The notes under the pieces: model-generated | Told to the model about the DNA's origin: nothing | The model's database searches: none | What the model saw: only the letters and a program-made list of their open reading frames with translations | Program-made: the position numbers and the translations under genes | Assembly: GCA_023014335.1 (NCBI GenBank) | Contig: JAECYW010000007.1 | Location: 2,232,001 to 2,296,000 of the forward strand | Direction of reading: 5' to 3' | DNA from: Galerina marginata | Lineage: Eukaryota > Basidiomycota > Agaricomycetes > Agaricales > Galerinaceae | Length of the DNA: 64,000 nucleotides | In this document: positions 22,941 to 36,667 of the stretch, piece by piece | Numbering within the stretch: position 1 is the stretch's first letter | How the letters are laid out: the number at the start of each line of letters is the position of its first letter

Positions 22941-23411
22941 GAATACGTTATCTTATGGCCGCACCTTCCAAGCCATTTTTCTCACCATTACCGCCGCACT
23001 TGCAATCCCAATCGCGCTCCTACCTAGCATGGCCGTCGTTCAAAACTATGCGCTTACTCACGACAGACGTGCCGGCAACCCGCTTTAAATGGCTACTGCC
23101 AATTCGACTTGGGAGCGGAACAGAATACGCAAGCAACACCGCAGCGTAATACATTCGAGACAAGCCTCAGGCGCGCGATGTCGAGCCTACTGCAGGATAG
23201 AGGAGGGTTCTAAGTTTAGCTCTATGCCTTAAATAACTTTCGAGATAGTGCAGCTGGGAACGTATTGCAAGCACACGGCACACTGGAACACATGAGCTAG
23301 AAACAATAGAAGCAGCCGTTCCAGGTACTGGAGTACCCTTACTTTCAAACCACCATCGAAGTTCGAAATTGCTCAACCGAATAATACCCGTTCGTTGAAC
23401 GGCACGCCCTT
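22941..23411. other. Upstream region of the NLR gene
   Basis: No gene or repeat is recognised. Probably contains the promoter of the NACHT gene starting at 23412; no specific element is identified. Confidence 0.3.
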
Positions 23412-25965
23412 ATGCAATCAGATCTCCACCACTCCCGCCCCAGTGAGTCTCAAAATGACCCACACCACACCATCTCTATCTCCAATGGGTTCTTCAATGA
23501 CGCCCATCAGATGGTTGTCTCTGGGGGAAATTTCTACTACTTTCAGTCCAACAGTAAGTATTCGCCTTCCCCTCTTTGCATTCCTACTATTTCTTGTTTC
23601 GATCAGATTTATATCTTATCACACAGCCGATAATACTTCCCAAGATATGAAAGATACAATCACTGAAGTGGACAGCCTCGACGACAGATTTGCAGGATTT
23701 TATGACATTTTTAAGCGAGCCGCCATCGTGCCTCGATCAGACCTGGTCGCGCGACAACAGATACCCCTGAAGCCAGAGGTTTTCTATGGACGGGAAGGTC
23801 TCGTCGAAGAGATCTCCCAATTTCTCATGAAGAAGGAAACCTCTTTCGTCTGTATTCTCGGCCCCGGTGGGATGGGGAAAACCTCTGTTTCTTTGGCTGT
23901 CGTGGAATCGGCTCTTACCCAGGCGCGGTTCCCACATGCGAATTGTGTATGGGTACCTTGTATTGGAGCGACGTCAGCGTGTCTCCTCCTCGAAACACTT
24001 TACGTCCAGTTACAGGTTCCAGGAAACAAACAAGTTACGCTTGAGAAGATCATCGCCGAACTCAACACCTCGAAAGATCCCCGCTTACTTATCCTGGACA
24101 ACTTCGAAACACCGTGGAATGCGCCAGGTGGATCCCAGAAACAGGTTGAAGATATACTGCGAACGCTCGCCAAGCTGGACCACGTCGCCATGTTAGTTAC
24201 GATGCGCGGTAATCGTCCTCCATGCCGCCATGCGATCAAATGGCAATCGAAGAACATTGGGCCAACGGATGAAGAATCCACCCTTCGTATTTTCCATGAC
24301 ATCAACCCCAGCTCGAAAGACGATCCCGACGTTGGTAGTCTATTAAGTGTGTTAGGGCACATGCCTTTCGCCGTCACTCTGATGGCGAACCTTGCAGAGG
24401 ACAGCCAGTCATCGGCCAAGGACTTGCTCGTTGCATGGTCTGATTCGGGTCCTACCTTGCTCTCCGACAACCTGGAACAGAGCATGAATCGGAGCATTAG
24501 CCTTTCCGTTGATAGTGACCTTGTCCAGCGGAACCCCAATGCAGTTTTGCTCCTCGCCATTCTTTCGTTGCTTCCAGCTGGGACGACCAAAGATAATCTC
24601 CGTTGGTGGGCGCCATCACTCACGACTGCTACGATTATCTCTGCCGCCGCCACCCTATCTAAGACAGGATTACTGGTCGAAAACAAACGGAAAGACACGG
24701 ACTCTCCAATTCTGTTCGTGGTGCCTGTCGTTCAGTCTTTTGTGCAGCATAACCGAATTGAAGATAACCTGCGGAAACAGATATTCCTATCCTGCTGCCA
24801 GTTTGTCCTGGATCATGCTTGTCGTTATAACGATTCGGCCTTCTCTCATAACTCGAAAGTGCTCGCAGCCGAAGACACTAACATCCAGTCTATCCTTTTT
24901 CTTTCACCTGCAATACAGCGTCCACTTCTGTCCAGGAAGACTATTGAAGCTCTGATTGCGTTTTGCTGGCATCGCCACGATACGAAGCCCGATCCTGAAA
25001 TAACCAAGCATGCGGTGACAGCGGCCGAAAGCTATGGCGTCGACAGTTTTACAGCCTCGGCTGTATGGTGCTTGGGCAGCACCTATTACGCCATTGGCAA
25101 ATATGACCTCTCTTATAATTTCTTGGGGAAAGCCTACCAGCTTTTCAACAGCTTTCCTAACGCCGACGCCAAATTGCAATGGTTCAGTGGTCGGTGTGGA
25201 GTGGACCTTGTAAACACCGCGGGCTTGTTCGTAGATGATCTGGATGAAGTCGTTTTGTTGGCCCTCGAGGTTGAAGAAAAGTGCGCTTGCCTTTCAGATG
25301 ATATACGCGGCCAGAGTCTGGTTTCTGTCGGGGGTGCTTTGCTCCGGGCTACTCAATATGAAGAAGCCTTGTATTACCTGGATAAGGGTAGTGCTTTACT
25401 GCGGGTTGTGAAGAATACTCCCAAACTTGCTAGTGCATGCCAGGTCATTTCCCAGCTCCATTATGAAGAGTGCAGGTTTTCAGAGGCTCTAGATGCCATA
25501 GGGGAGGCGTGGACGCTGGCGGAAAAGACCGATGTTCCAGCTCTTCAAGCATTTATCGCTGGGCAATTCTGCCGGGTTCTCTTTAGTGTCAACCGTGATG
25601 CTTCGGCATGGGACTACCTTGAAATATATCTCACAAAGGCCCGGCACATTGAAAACCTCGACGCAATCGCAGATGCATTAGAATACATGGGCTATGGCTA
25701 CCTCCGAGAGGGTGATTACCAAAACGCCTATAGCGCTTATGAGGCTGCTGCAAAAATATATCTCAGTAGCAGTGTCCCCTGGGCTGAACAGATTTGCAAG
25801 GATAACATGGCAAGAATCAACCAAAAGCAAGCAGAACCCAATTCAGTTGTTGGGTTTAATAGGCCAGCCGCCGATAATAACGCGTCGCTTTTCTTCCCAT
25901 TTGGCCACTTGCCTGTAAGCGATGTATCAATTTCAAGTCCGTGCTCTGTAGTTACTTGGGTTTAA
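23412..25965 (+). CDS. NACHT/NB-ARC NLR protein with C-terminal helical (TPR-like) repeats
   Basis: Two exons, 23412-23553 and 23627-25965 (73 nt intron), encode 826 aa. The ATG at 23412 starts a 47-residue first exon with FFNDAHQMVVSGGNF, an N-terminal Gly/Asn pattern common in agaricomycete NLRs. The STAND ATPase core shows a P-loop GPGGMGKT at 126-133, Walker B LLILDN near 201-206, a sensor-like VTMRGNR and a GHMPFAV (GxP) helix. The C-terminal half, about residues 430-790, is helical with paired repeats such as EEALYYLDKGSALL and QNAYSAYEAAAKIYL, typical of TPR. Such proteins are cytosolic nucleotide-dependent switches linked to self/non-self recognition in fungi; the specific ligand is unknown. 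The nucleotide-binding residues look intact and there are no stops. No effector domain besides the short N-terminus is visible. Confidence 0.88.
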
Positions 25966-27559
25966 TTGTCCTCGGCACCAGAATCTTAGCATGTGCTTAA
26001 CAATTTCTATATTGATAGTAGATGTTCGTACTATGTATATGATATTCAATGATTTTATATTGGTCCGGTACCTGGTTGGCCAACTTACAAGGTTGTCAAT
26101 AAATATACGACTTTCACCTACCGAGAACTCAGATTAATTCTAAAAGAACAGGAAAATTCAGCCAAAACATCAAAGAGCCTTTCCTGTACCACACCTACCT
26201 TCAATCCACCTATTCCTTAGTCTACATCCTGCACGAACTCCCAAGTATGGTTAAGTTTTTAGCAGCGTTGTGGCCGGGTTCTAAACCAGACCGGTGACCG
26301 ATCTCTCTAAGATTCGACGCTGAGAGAATCTAGGATTTAAGTACTTTGTAGGGTTCTTGTTCTGCATCTGGTTACGCTGCTAGCCACTGACAGGGTCCAT
26401 ATCGAGCATGTAATTCACCCCCTCAGTCGCCAACCTGTCACGAACGCGAACCCCAAGTAAGTCTTCCGTGGCCGGGAGACCCGGATTCGTGTCCTTGCTG
26501 GATTTTAACTCCTTGAGTCACATTTTCGTTTCTTTTCTTGATCGACTCTAGGGCGAAGAATCTTGAACCAAAACGTCATCCAGTCCTCGAAATGGCCACG
26601 TATCTTCAGCTTAGATCCCATCGATCTTCGCAGTCGCCAGCCCGTCACGAGCAGGAGCCCTGAATACAAGCAAGACGCCTGAGCGAATTATCGTTCTTCC
26701 AGATTTGGCCCACTTCGGTTCGGTTCTAGGATGAAGAACATTAAACCAACATTGATTGATCTTCAACGTGCTCTGCAGCCCTGATTCACATTGATTCTAG
26801 AGGACAGAGAAGATTCAGCCCAAATGTCGCTTGGGCTTCAGCAGTCGCATAGCTTTAGCCAGACCGCCAGCACATCATGACATCACGAAGTTCTTCGCCA
26901 CGAAAGTGATCCTACAATTAGTGATGAGCAAGTCTCGACACATTATGCGTCTTGAAAGACATACCATTGCAGGAACACATGTTCCAACTCGTCGCACTGG
27001 ACGGTGACGATCAAATGACAAATGGAGCCTCTCGGGCAACAAGAACATCGAATAGACGTTGTAGGCTCGATATGCGCAGATGTAGGGATCGGCCTGAGAG
27101 CCAAGAGCGCCAGAGGTGTATGAGAACAATGAGAAAGTAAAATGAACCGAGTCAGGTCATCGAACCGGCATTGGCTGTTAAGTGTGCGCCGTTTGAGCCC
27201 ATTACTTTTAAAAGTTACCCTCCTTCGGAGTGGGTGTTAGACGAACGACGAGAGTTCTGGTCGAAGAAGCAATAGGATGTTGAAGAGGAGTTGACGGTAC
27301 TTATTTGAATTTTGGTACAACTCCCTCTTGGTCGATCGAGGCGGAGTCAGCCTCTGGCCACAGATCACCTTCCTTCCTCCCTCCTTCTCCCCAATCTATG
27401 TACACGGTCGCACCTCGGAGGTGATCTTCAAGTTGGTCGTTGTTCAGAAGTGAACACGAGCTCTGCTCAAACCCTGGAATAGCTTCAGCATCGAGCGAAC
27501 GGGTCTTGTGACAAATTTTGGGCTGAGAAACAAGCGAACGCCGAAAGGGCCAGCTGCGC
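25966..27559. other. Long intergenic stretch, no confident gene
   Basis: About 1.6 kb. Two partly similar blocks occur near 26425-26460 and 26632-26690 (shared 'cagtcgccaacctgtcacgaa'-like text). A minus-strand open segment at 26875-27129 has a possible intron but matches nothing I recognise. The last 250 bp precede hairpin repeat R5. Confidence 0.3.
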
Positions 27560-30500
27560 CCGCTGACCAATCGGACTTCCCGATTGGGGTGCGCCATCCC
27601 GACTCACACAAACCTCCACCGTTGCCTTTGTACCGTCGACATCCGGTACTGACTTTACCGCAGGATCCCGCCCACTCTTTTTGAATTTCCTTTCTTGAAC
27701 CGGTTATCCCGAAATCTCATCGATAAACGGGAGATGAGGATAAGATAGTGACCAACCCTACCCTCCTCCGTCCCGGTGAGCACTGTCTCATTAGGCGCAT
27801 GCTCCTCAGCGCTGACCGTCGCTCGTTCTCATCCACGACTCTCAGGCGGCGAGCACTTCGTCTACCTCCATCTTTCCCTCAAGAGCATCACCTCAAACTC
27901 GTGGATGACCATGCTACCCTCGACGGCTTCACCCCCTGCAGTCAAACGAGGGCTTTGACGTTCACGGAGCCTGTCGGCGGGGTGGTCACGCACTGAAAGT
28001 TCTCGATCCTGTTTGTGTCGAGCATAGGCAGTCTTATGCCGCTTCTCTATATCGTGCGTCTCTGTCACCTCCTCTTTCGTCTTCCCGTTTATTCTTCCCT
28101 TCGACTTTTCATCTTCTTCAATTTTTATTCTTCGTCGGTTTCTCACTTATTTCTTTTTCTTTATTCAACTTCAAGGCAGCCGCCTAGCTTTCTCAGTGTA
28201 TGTGTCTCTGATACACGGACATGGAATCGCCCATCCATCTGTTCGTTTGCCCATCTCCTTCATTATGCATCATGATCCCTTGATGCCCCGCCTTCTCATG
28301 CCCACATCGAGTGGCACGTACGTGATGTGCCTGCGCTCCCGCCATCACACCATCCGAACGACCCGATCAGACTCCGGCGCCTTGACTCTGTGATTTTTCA
28401 TCTTTGCCCGACCGGCAATCCTCTGTCCCTTTCCTTCCTTTTCCCCTCTTTTCTTGGATGGATGGTGTTGGATTGGGTCTGCCATAGTCGCTTTCAATGT
28501 CGGCGTGGAGCTCAGTGTGGTCGCGTCCAGTCTGCTTTCATTTTGCTTTTCGTTCAAGTTTTCCGGTTTTCATTCTCGTTTGTATAACCTGGCGTTGTGT
28601 TATAGATATATTTATGTTATCTAGCCCCTTTCTCGGCCCTATACCTTGTGCCTTTCCATGTCTTTGGCATTGATATTGGCATTTCCCGTTTTGCATTCCA
28701 CCGCCGATTTTCTCGCCAGCCAGAAGGGTTATCAGCAGTCGCCTTTGATCCTCCTTTAAGGCTTGGACGTCGTGCGACTTTTAGCTTTCAGCTCTCAGAT
28801 CCGGCGGATCGGGGCTCGCGCAAGCCTTAAAGACCCAAGATTCGAGTGCGGTGTCCTTTGGTGATGACGCGGCCGATCTCCATGCACTTCGCTCGCTTTT
28901 TTTTCTTTTTTTCTTTTTATTTTTGGCGTAAAGTCGCTACTCGTATATGGTTTTTCTCCTGCTCGGATGAATAATTTTCAACCCTGGCCAAACGATATCA
29001 GGCCGCCGCCAGTCCCGACACCGACGGACTCCACTCGGCGCTTTTGATTCTCCCTCCTAGGCTTGCAAGCGGGTTGCCTTGGTGTCTTCCCTTTTGTCTT
29101 CTATTTTGGTTTTGAGTTTTTAGTTGTTGGTTTCGGTCTTTAGTTTTGTTTTTCTTGTTCCACTTCCGTCTTCCGTGTTTCTGTCTTTCGTTTCCGTGCT
29201 TTTTAGGTGTGGCGAACTTTTGACTGAGGTTCAATGGCCAGTCCCGACGGACTCCTACTCGTCGCTTCTTGGTCCTCTCTCAAGCTTGGACGCTCTGTCG
29301 TGGGCTCTCAGGGCACAAACACGCAAGCCTTCAGAAGTAACGATGATTGAGTGTACGGCGGAGTCCTTACGGAGCCGTGCCGATTTGCATTCCATCTTCC
29401 TTTTCTTATTCTTTCCATGTTTTCTTGATTTTAAGGATATTTGTGTCCCCTCTTCGAAGCGGAAGGATGTACATCGTTCGTGTCTGGCTCTGACTGGACA
29501 TAGAACGCATCTTCTGCGGTCGAAGTCGAGGCCGAGGAGACGCCGACGGACTCTTTGCTGGGCTCTTGATCCACCATCTCAGGCTTGGGCGTTGGTCGCC
29601 TCATTTTTCTTGGCTGGTAAACCATCTGCGGCGCTCGTTCAAGCCTTTTGGAGTCTGACCCAGAGAGGAGTCCGTTTGATGGAGCCACGACCCGTCATCA
29701 AGCAGTTAATCTGGCGATCTTGTTGCCCTACTTTTTCTCGTTTCTTATTCCGAGTCCATCCCTGTTTTTAATTTGATTTCTTGTTTTACTTTCTTGTCTT
29801 TTTATTCATCGGGTTGTCACCTGGCGGCTGAATGCTTAGACTAACTTGAAGACCTGAGGCTTCGCACCCGAGATGGGGTGGCCATCGAGCGTTTCTGGAC
29901 GGACTCCGTCTTCTTCTATGTTTGAATGTTTTTGATATGCACATTTTCCACCCGCTCTCCGAAGCGGAATGATGTGCACTTTTCCTGTCGAGCTGGACAC
30001 AAACGTGTACTCCGAAGTTGAGGTCGAGGAGACGCCGACGGACTCTTTGCTTGGTTCTTGATCCTTCATCCTAGGCTTGGACGTTGTGCCGCCTCAGTTT
30101 ATATTTCTAGATGTGGGGTGGCCGTTCAAGTCTGCTGAATGACTCCAAGTCCTGGCAGAGTCCGTTGGTAAACCCATACCCCGACTTCGTGCGGTTAATC
30201 TGGTCTGGTCTTGTTGTCCGACCCTCTTGGTTAGATTCATTTCATTTTGTTTTCTTATTTCTCTGTTTGTTTTCTTATCTCTTTTATTGGTCAGGTCGTC
30301 TTCTGGACGGCATGAACGCTGTGACTGAGGCCTGAGACTTCGCACACGGGATGGATCGGATGCTGCGTGTTTCTGGACGGACTCGGCTTGCGCTTCCGTG
30401 CTCCCCAGGCTTTGGCTTGTATCGCCTCTTTTTTCGTTGAGTAGATATGAGGTGCTTGTTCAAAGCCTATAATATGGGATGGCGTGTTGCAGTGGAGTCC

Positions 30501-30649
30501 GTCTCTGGATGATTCACTCTCCCCATTTATCTTGCGTGGTCTCCATCGCCTTTGAGCTTTCTCTTTTCGCTCTACCTTTCCTTCTTCTGTCTTCCTTCTT
30601 TCGTCCTCTTCCAACGCACCTCGTAAAACCTGACTAGCCCATTCGGATT
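27560..30649 (+). repeat. Hairpin repeat copy R5
   Basis: One of the more complete copies. It starts 'gctgaccaatcggacttcc' with the small hairpin CCAATCGG/CCGATTGG. It has the candidate intron starting 'gtgagcactgtc' at about 27776, the exon-like block to about 28050 and pyrimidine tracts. The hairpin units are a degenerate one near 28745-28860 and others near 29245-29365, 29542-29670, 30022-30150 and 30376-30503. One unit at 29015-29080 is deleted halfway. It ends 'cctgactagcccattcggattcag'. Confidence 0.65.
30376..30503 (+). repeat. Nested-hairpin unit, GGCTTTGG type, in R5
   Basis: Outer arms GACGGACTC and GAGTCCGTC are perfect. The inner arms aggctttgg and tcaaagcct pair with one wobble or mismatch. 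The innermost pair is GCCTC with GAGGTG. Same architecture as 13645-13770. Confidence 0.6.
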
Positions 30650-33600
30650 CAGATGTACTTCATTATACTCTAGTTTCGTAATAATCGTACACAATGAAGT
30701 TTTGATATTTGAGAGTCACTATTCTAGATGCGGAATTCGTCAATGAAATGGAAATTTTGGTACTGGAGCCTCAGAGCCTAGAGGGCTACTTTAAGCTGAA
30801 TGCCTGACCTGCACCTAAAGCAGTTGAAGTTGAAACGTTGAAGCGTCAATGGGGTCAGAAGACTTTTATTCTTTCTAGGCTGATATGTAGGATTTAGAAC
30901 AAAGCACTGCTACTTGAGTCAATGTCCGGAATTGTAAATTCAGATCAGACAAGGAGCCGAAGTTGGTTGGGTAACTCCTAGATGGAATTAGTGCCTTCCT
31001 TGCGTTGCTGCTCGCAGGCGCGTCCACCTCTGCTCAGCGCTCACGGGCCTTACTAATGATGGGGCTGACCAATCGGAAGTCCCGATTGGGGTGCGCCATC
31101 CCGACTCACATGTACTCACACCAACCTCCACTTTGCCTCCACTCGTTGCTTCGTACCGTCGACATCTGGTGCTGATTCTAGCCGCAGGATCCTGCCCGAT
31201 TTCTTAATCTTGCTTTCTTCAACCGGTTATCGCGAAATCTTGTCTACAAAAAGAGGGGATGAGGATAAGATAGCGACCAACCTTCCTCTTCCAGGTGAAC
31301 ACCGTGGCCTTAGGCCATGCTCCTCAGCGCTTCATCGATTGTCATCTCTCGTCATTCAGAACCGTCATCCCTCAAGTACCTCACATCGAGCTCGTCGATG
31401 ATTACGATGTTGTCGACCACTTCACCCCGCCCACTCAAACGATGCCGTTGACATCCACGACACCCGTCAGGACTCGGCGGATGGTCACGAATTCTCGAGT
31501 CAGTTTGTCTCGAGCACGCGCAGCTTTGTGCTGCCTTCTCCTGGCGGATCTAAATTGTGAGTCTCTTTCTCTTCTTCTCTTCTTCCTCTCTTCAACTTGT
31601 CTGCTTCAATTCTTTTCCTTCGTCGGTTTCTGTCTGCTCCTTTTCCTTCTTTCAACTTCAAGGCAGCTGCCTTTTCGTTTCTTTGTTCTTTTCCATTCCT
31701 CCAAGTATCCATCTATAATACACCTGGAATCGCCCATGCATCCGTCCGTCCGCCTATCTCCTGCATTATGCATCATGATCCGTTGATGCCCCGCCTTCTC
31801 ATGCTCACTTCTAGGGGCATGTACGCGATGCGCCTGCGCTCCCGCCATCACACTATCCGAATGACCCGATCAGACTCCGGCACCTTGACTCTGTGATATT
31901 TCATCCTTTCCCGACCGGCGATCCTCTGTCCCGTTCCTTCCTTTTTCTTTCTTTTCTTGGATGGATGGTGTTTGATTGGGTCTACCGTAGTCGCTTTCGA
32001 TGTCGGCGTGGAGCTCAGTGTGGTCGCGTCCACTCTGCTTTCATTTTGCTTTTCGTTCAAGTTTTCCGGTTTTCATTCTCGTTGGCATAACCTGGTGTTG
32101 TGTTACAGATATATTTATGTTATCCAGCCCCTTTCTCGGCCTTATACCTTGTGCCTTTCCATTTATTTGGCATTGGTATTGGCATTTCCTGTTTTGCATT
32201 CTACCACCGATTTTCTCGCCAACCAGAAGGGTTATTAGCAGGCGCAACCGCCCGCTGGCTTTCTGCTTCTGAGAGTAGGAGCAGAAAACAGATTTTTTCA
32301 TACCAATTTTAAGGACGCCCAATTTTTCTCGCTCGACGACTGCCTATCATGATCACAAGCCAAGCACGAATTCGGACGGACTCGCCCCACGTCGCCTTTG
32401 ATCCTCGTAAGGGTTGGACGTCATGCGGCTTTTAGCTTTCAGCTCTCAGATCCAGCGGATCGGGGCTCGCACAAGCCTTGTAGTGTATAGGTCCAGATTC
32501 AAGAGCGGGGAGTCCTTTGGTGATGCCGCGGCCGGATCTCCATGCACCTCGTTCGTTTTTTTCTTCTCACTTTTTGTTTTGTTTTTGGCGTAGACCCGTT
32601 TTTCGTATATGCTTTTTCCCTGCTCGGATGATTAATTTTCAATCCTGGCCAAACGATATCAGGCAGCCGCCAGTCCCGAAATCGACGGACTCCACTCTGC
32701 ACTTTTAATTCTCCCTCCTAGGCTTGCATGCGGGCCATCTGGGTGTCTTTCGGCTCTCAGGTTGCTCAAGCCTTATGCCGAGCGGTTACAAGTGGAGTCC
32801 TTTGGTGAAATCCCGGCTCAACTTGATCGATTTTTAACTTTTCTTTCACTCTTATCCATTGACACCCTACGATGTCATTCATTTGTTTGCATTGTCTCTT
32901 CTTTTTGGTTTTTGTTTTTTGGTCTTCGGTTTTGTTTTTTGGTTCCATTTCTGTCTTCCGTATTTCTGTCTTTCGTTTCCGTGACTTTTTGGGTGTGGAG
33001 AATTTTTGGCTGAGGCCCGATGGCCAGTCCTGACGGACTCCTACTCGTCGCTTTTTGGTCCTCTCTCCCTGGCTTGGACTTACTGACGTGGGATTTCACC
33101 GTTTCAGCTCTCACTTATCCCAAGCCTTCGTGAATGACGATTTTGTGTACGGTGGATTCCTTTTGGAGCCGCAGCCGATTTTCATTCCATCCTCTCTTCC
33201 CTTTTTTCTTCCAATCTTTCCGTGTATTCTTGATTTGAATGATCTCGATATATCTACGACCCTCTCCGAAGCGGGAGGACGTAAACTTTTCATTGCAGCT
33301 GGACATGAAAGGCGCGGTCCGAGGTCGAGCTCGAGGAGAGGCCGACGGACTCTTTGCTGGGTTCTTGATCTACCATCCAGGCTTGGTCGTTGGGTCTCCT
33401 CGTTTTATTGTTCTTGCCTCTATGTGTGCGGCGCTCGCCAAGTCTTCGGTGTTTAATTTCACAAGGAGTCCGTTTGGTGAGCCACGACCCGTCGTCGGGC
33501 AGTTGATCTGGCGATCTTGTTGTCCGACTTTTTCTCGTTTCTTATTCCGAGTTCATGCTTTTTTTTATTCGATTTATCTCTTTACTTTCTCGTCGTTTTA

Positions 33601-33950
33601 TTCATCGAATCATCGGGTTGTCAACTGGGCGATATGAACGCTGAGGCTTCGCACCCGAGATGGGGTGGATATCGGGCGCTTTTTGGACGGACTACGCTCG
33701 CGCTTCCGTATTTCCCCTGCTTTGGTTTGTATCGCCTCTCTTTTCGTTGAGTAGGATGAGGCGTTTGTCCAAAGCCTCCAGATTGACACGGTTGCTTGCA
33801 GTGGAGTCCATCTCTGGGTGGTCCCCTGCCCCCATTCATCCTGCATGGTCTCCATCGCCATTGATCTTTCTTTTTTTGCCTTACTTCTTCCCTCTTCTGC
33901 CTTATTTCTTTCCTCCTCTTCCAATGCCCCTCGTCAAACGTGACTAACCC
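30650..33950 (+). repeat. Hairpin repeat copy R6
   Basis: Follows R5 without a gap. Begins with the linking block 'agatgtacttcattatactc' and 'gatgcggaattcgtcaatg', then the CCAATCGG/CCGATTGG hairpin near 31070. The candidate intron begins near 31293, and the exon-like block ends near 31558 with VSSTRSFVLPSPGGS in one frame. The hairpin units lie near 32373-32515, 32683-32803, 33030-33160 and 33337-33475, and a GGCTTTGG-type unit near 33680-33810. Confidence 0.65.
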
Positions 33951-36610
33951 ATTTGGTTTCAGATGTATTTAGTTATACTCTAGGTTCGTAACAACCGTAT
34001 AGAATGAAGTCTTGATATTTGAAGTCACTACTCTAGATACGGAATTCGTCAATGGGATGGAATCCTTGGTACTGTTCGAGCCTGAAAGGGTTGTTTTAAG
34101 CTGAATGAAAACTGGAGATCGCGATATACGGCAAGTTTAAGCCTAAGAAGAGCGAGCACAAACGTTGACACTTACAGATGGTCTGATCTGAACCTGAAGC
34201 GGAAGCAGAAGCTTGAAGTGTCAATGGGCTCGTCTTTTAATATTTCAATCCTTAGAGGCTGGATTTAGAAAGCAACGATTAGCGACGCAGCATTTTGAAG
34301 GATTCCTACGACGAAGAGCAAAAATAGGGCAGGATGAAATGGCTCTGATAACTACAGTTGAACTGTCGTGCTGCATCGCAGCACCGCAGGCGCATCCACT
34401 TGTGCCCATGTCCCAAGATAGATCTGTATCATTGATGCTGACCAATCGGGCCTCGATCATGTATGGCCTGAGTCTGACTGCCTGCTCATTCATTGCTCTC
34501 CTCTCCTCTCCTCAGACCAATCCGAATTCGCTGGCACTGACCGCTGTGCTATGTACCATCTGTAATTGGTGCTGACCCGAGCCGCAGTACCAACGATACC
34601 TGGTGCTAACGCGAGCCGCAAGATCTAACGTTATCGCGAAATCTCATGTTTCGAAACAGGGATGAGGATAGAATAGTGACTAGTGACCGGTTGACCACCG
34701 ATCTCCTCCTCCTCCAGGTGAACACCGTCGCCTTAGGCCCATGATCAGCATAACCGTCGTTTGTTTCTGTCCACGACACACAGGCGGCTCGAGCACATTC
34801 GCACCTCAAACGAGGGCGTCGATGTCTACGAACGCCCGGTGGAGTGGTCGCGCAGTTTTCGACCCAGTTTGTGGCGAGCATGGGTAGCTTATCGCTAACT
34901 TTGCCTGGAGGATCTGATTCTGAATCGTGCGTCCCTTTCTCCTCCTCTTTTGCCTTTCCTCTTCTTCCCTTCAACTTGTCTTCTCCTTCGGTTCTCTTCC
35001 TTCCTTCAACTTCGAGGCAACTGCCATTCTTCTTTTCTTAGTTCCTTTCCTTTCCTCAATGCATACAGCTCTGATAAACGGACCTGGAATCGCCATCCAT
35101 CCGGCCGACTGCCTATCTCCTGCAGTTATGCATCATGATTCCCTGGTGCCCCACCTCTCATCACCACATCAAGCAGCTTGTACCTGCCTATACCGATGCC
35201 GATGCGCCTCCGCTCACGCCGTCGCACCATCCGAATGACACAATCAAACTCCAGCACTTTGATTCCGTCATCTTTCATCCTTGACCGAGAGACGATCCTT
35301 TGTCCCTTCCCTTTTCTTCCTTTTCTTGGATGGATGGTGTTTGATCATAGTCTATCATGGAAAGTGTCGGCGTGGAGCTTAGTGGTCGCGTCCAGTCTGC
35401 CTTCATTTGTTCTGTTCCAGTTTTCCGCTTTTATGCCTTATTTCCATACCCCGACACTGCGTTACGGTTATCTTTATGTTAATCCAGCCCATTTCTCGGC
35501 CTTATACCTTGTGCCTTTCATTTTCTTTGGCATTGGTATTGACGTTTCGCCTTTTGCGCATCGCAGGGCTCTCAGCTCTTGAGCTGTTGCTCGCGGATTG
35601 TGTAAGCACTTCACGACTAGGATTTGGAGTCTTTGGTGAAGACACACCTAATTTCCACGTATTTTGTTCGCTTTTCGTCTCATCTTTTGTTTCTCACTTT
35701 TTTTGGCTTAAATTCGTTATTCGTATGTGCTTTTTTCTTACTCAAATGTTTCACTTTCAAAGTCGAACACACGGTTTCAGGCAGCCGCCATTCCCGACGC
35801 CAGCGGACTCCACTCGTAGTTTTGTTTCTCCCTCCTAGGCTTGCCTACGAGTCGTCTGACTTGTCTGGACCTCATCCAGCTCTCAGCTCACTCAAGCCTT
35901 TAAAGCACTTGATCGAGCAGTGGAGTCCTTTGGTGAAACACCCGACTCGCCTTGACCAATTCTAGCTTCTATGCATTTGATCCTGCCAGTGCTGTGCCCA
36001 TCACTTTTTCTTCCTTTTTTTCTCTCTTTTATTCCATCAATGGCGATGGCGATTGGCTAATCTAGACGGACTCCACTCGTCACTTCTTAGTTCTCTCTTC
36101 CTGGCTTGGAGTGCTGTCGTGGGCTCTCGGATCTCAGCCCTCGGGGCACGCGCAAGCCTCTAGAGCAAGAATTTTGTACGGCGGAGTCCTTTTGGAGCGC
36201 GGCCGATTTCCAATCCATCCTCTTGCTATGTTTCTTCATTCTTCTTCTGTTCTTTTTGTGTTTTCATGGTTTAAATGTTTTCGATATATCTATTTCCCCG
36301 CTCCGAAGCGGATGGATGTACACTTTTTGTTTTGGCTGGACCTGAAATGCGTGGTCCGAGGTCGAGATCGAGGAGACGCTAACGGACTTTGCTTGCTTCT
36401 TGATCCACCATTCCAGGCTTGGACTGTGGGTCGCCTCATTTCCGTCTCTCTAATGTCTTGGTGTGGGGCGCTCGTTCAAGCCTGTCTGTAGAAAGAGTAG
36501 AGAGGAGTCCGTTTGGTGGAGCCACGACCCGCCATTGTGCGTTTAATCTGGTTTGCTCTTGTCGTCCTCACCTTTCTTTTTACTTCGGACTTTTTTTGAG
36601 ACGCAGGTGA
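33951..36610 (+). repeat. Hairpin repeat copy R7
   Basis: Starts with the same linking block as R6 ('agatgtatttagttatactc'). The exon-like block near 34790-34925 reads VVAQFSTQFVASMGSLSL in one frame, then 'tcgtgcgtcc'. Hairpin units lie near 35803-35930, 36067-36190 and 36374-36512. The terminal GGCTTTGG unit is missing; the repeat gives way to a P450 remnant. Confidence 0.6.
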
Positions 36611-36667
36611 GCACCCGCTGTAAGATCGATAACTGGCTTTTCCTAACCTCAAAGTAATTTCTTCTAG

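Noticed and set aside
26875..27129. Minus-strand open frame with a possible intron in the long intergenic stretch
   Set aside because: No family recognised, weak composition signal, and the neighbouring sequence does not extend the model.
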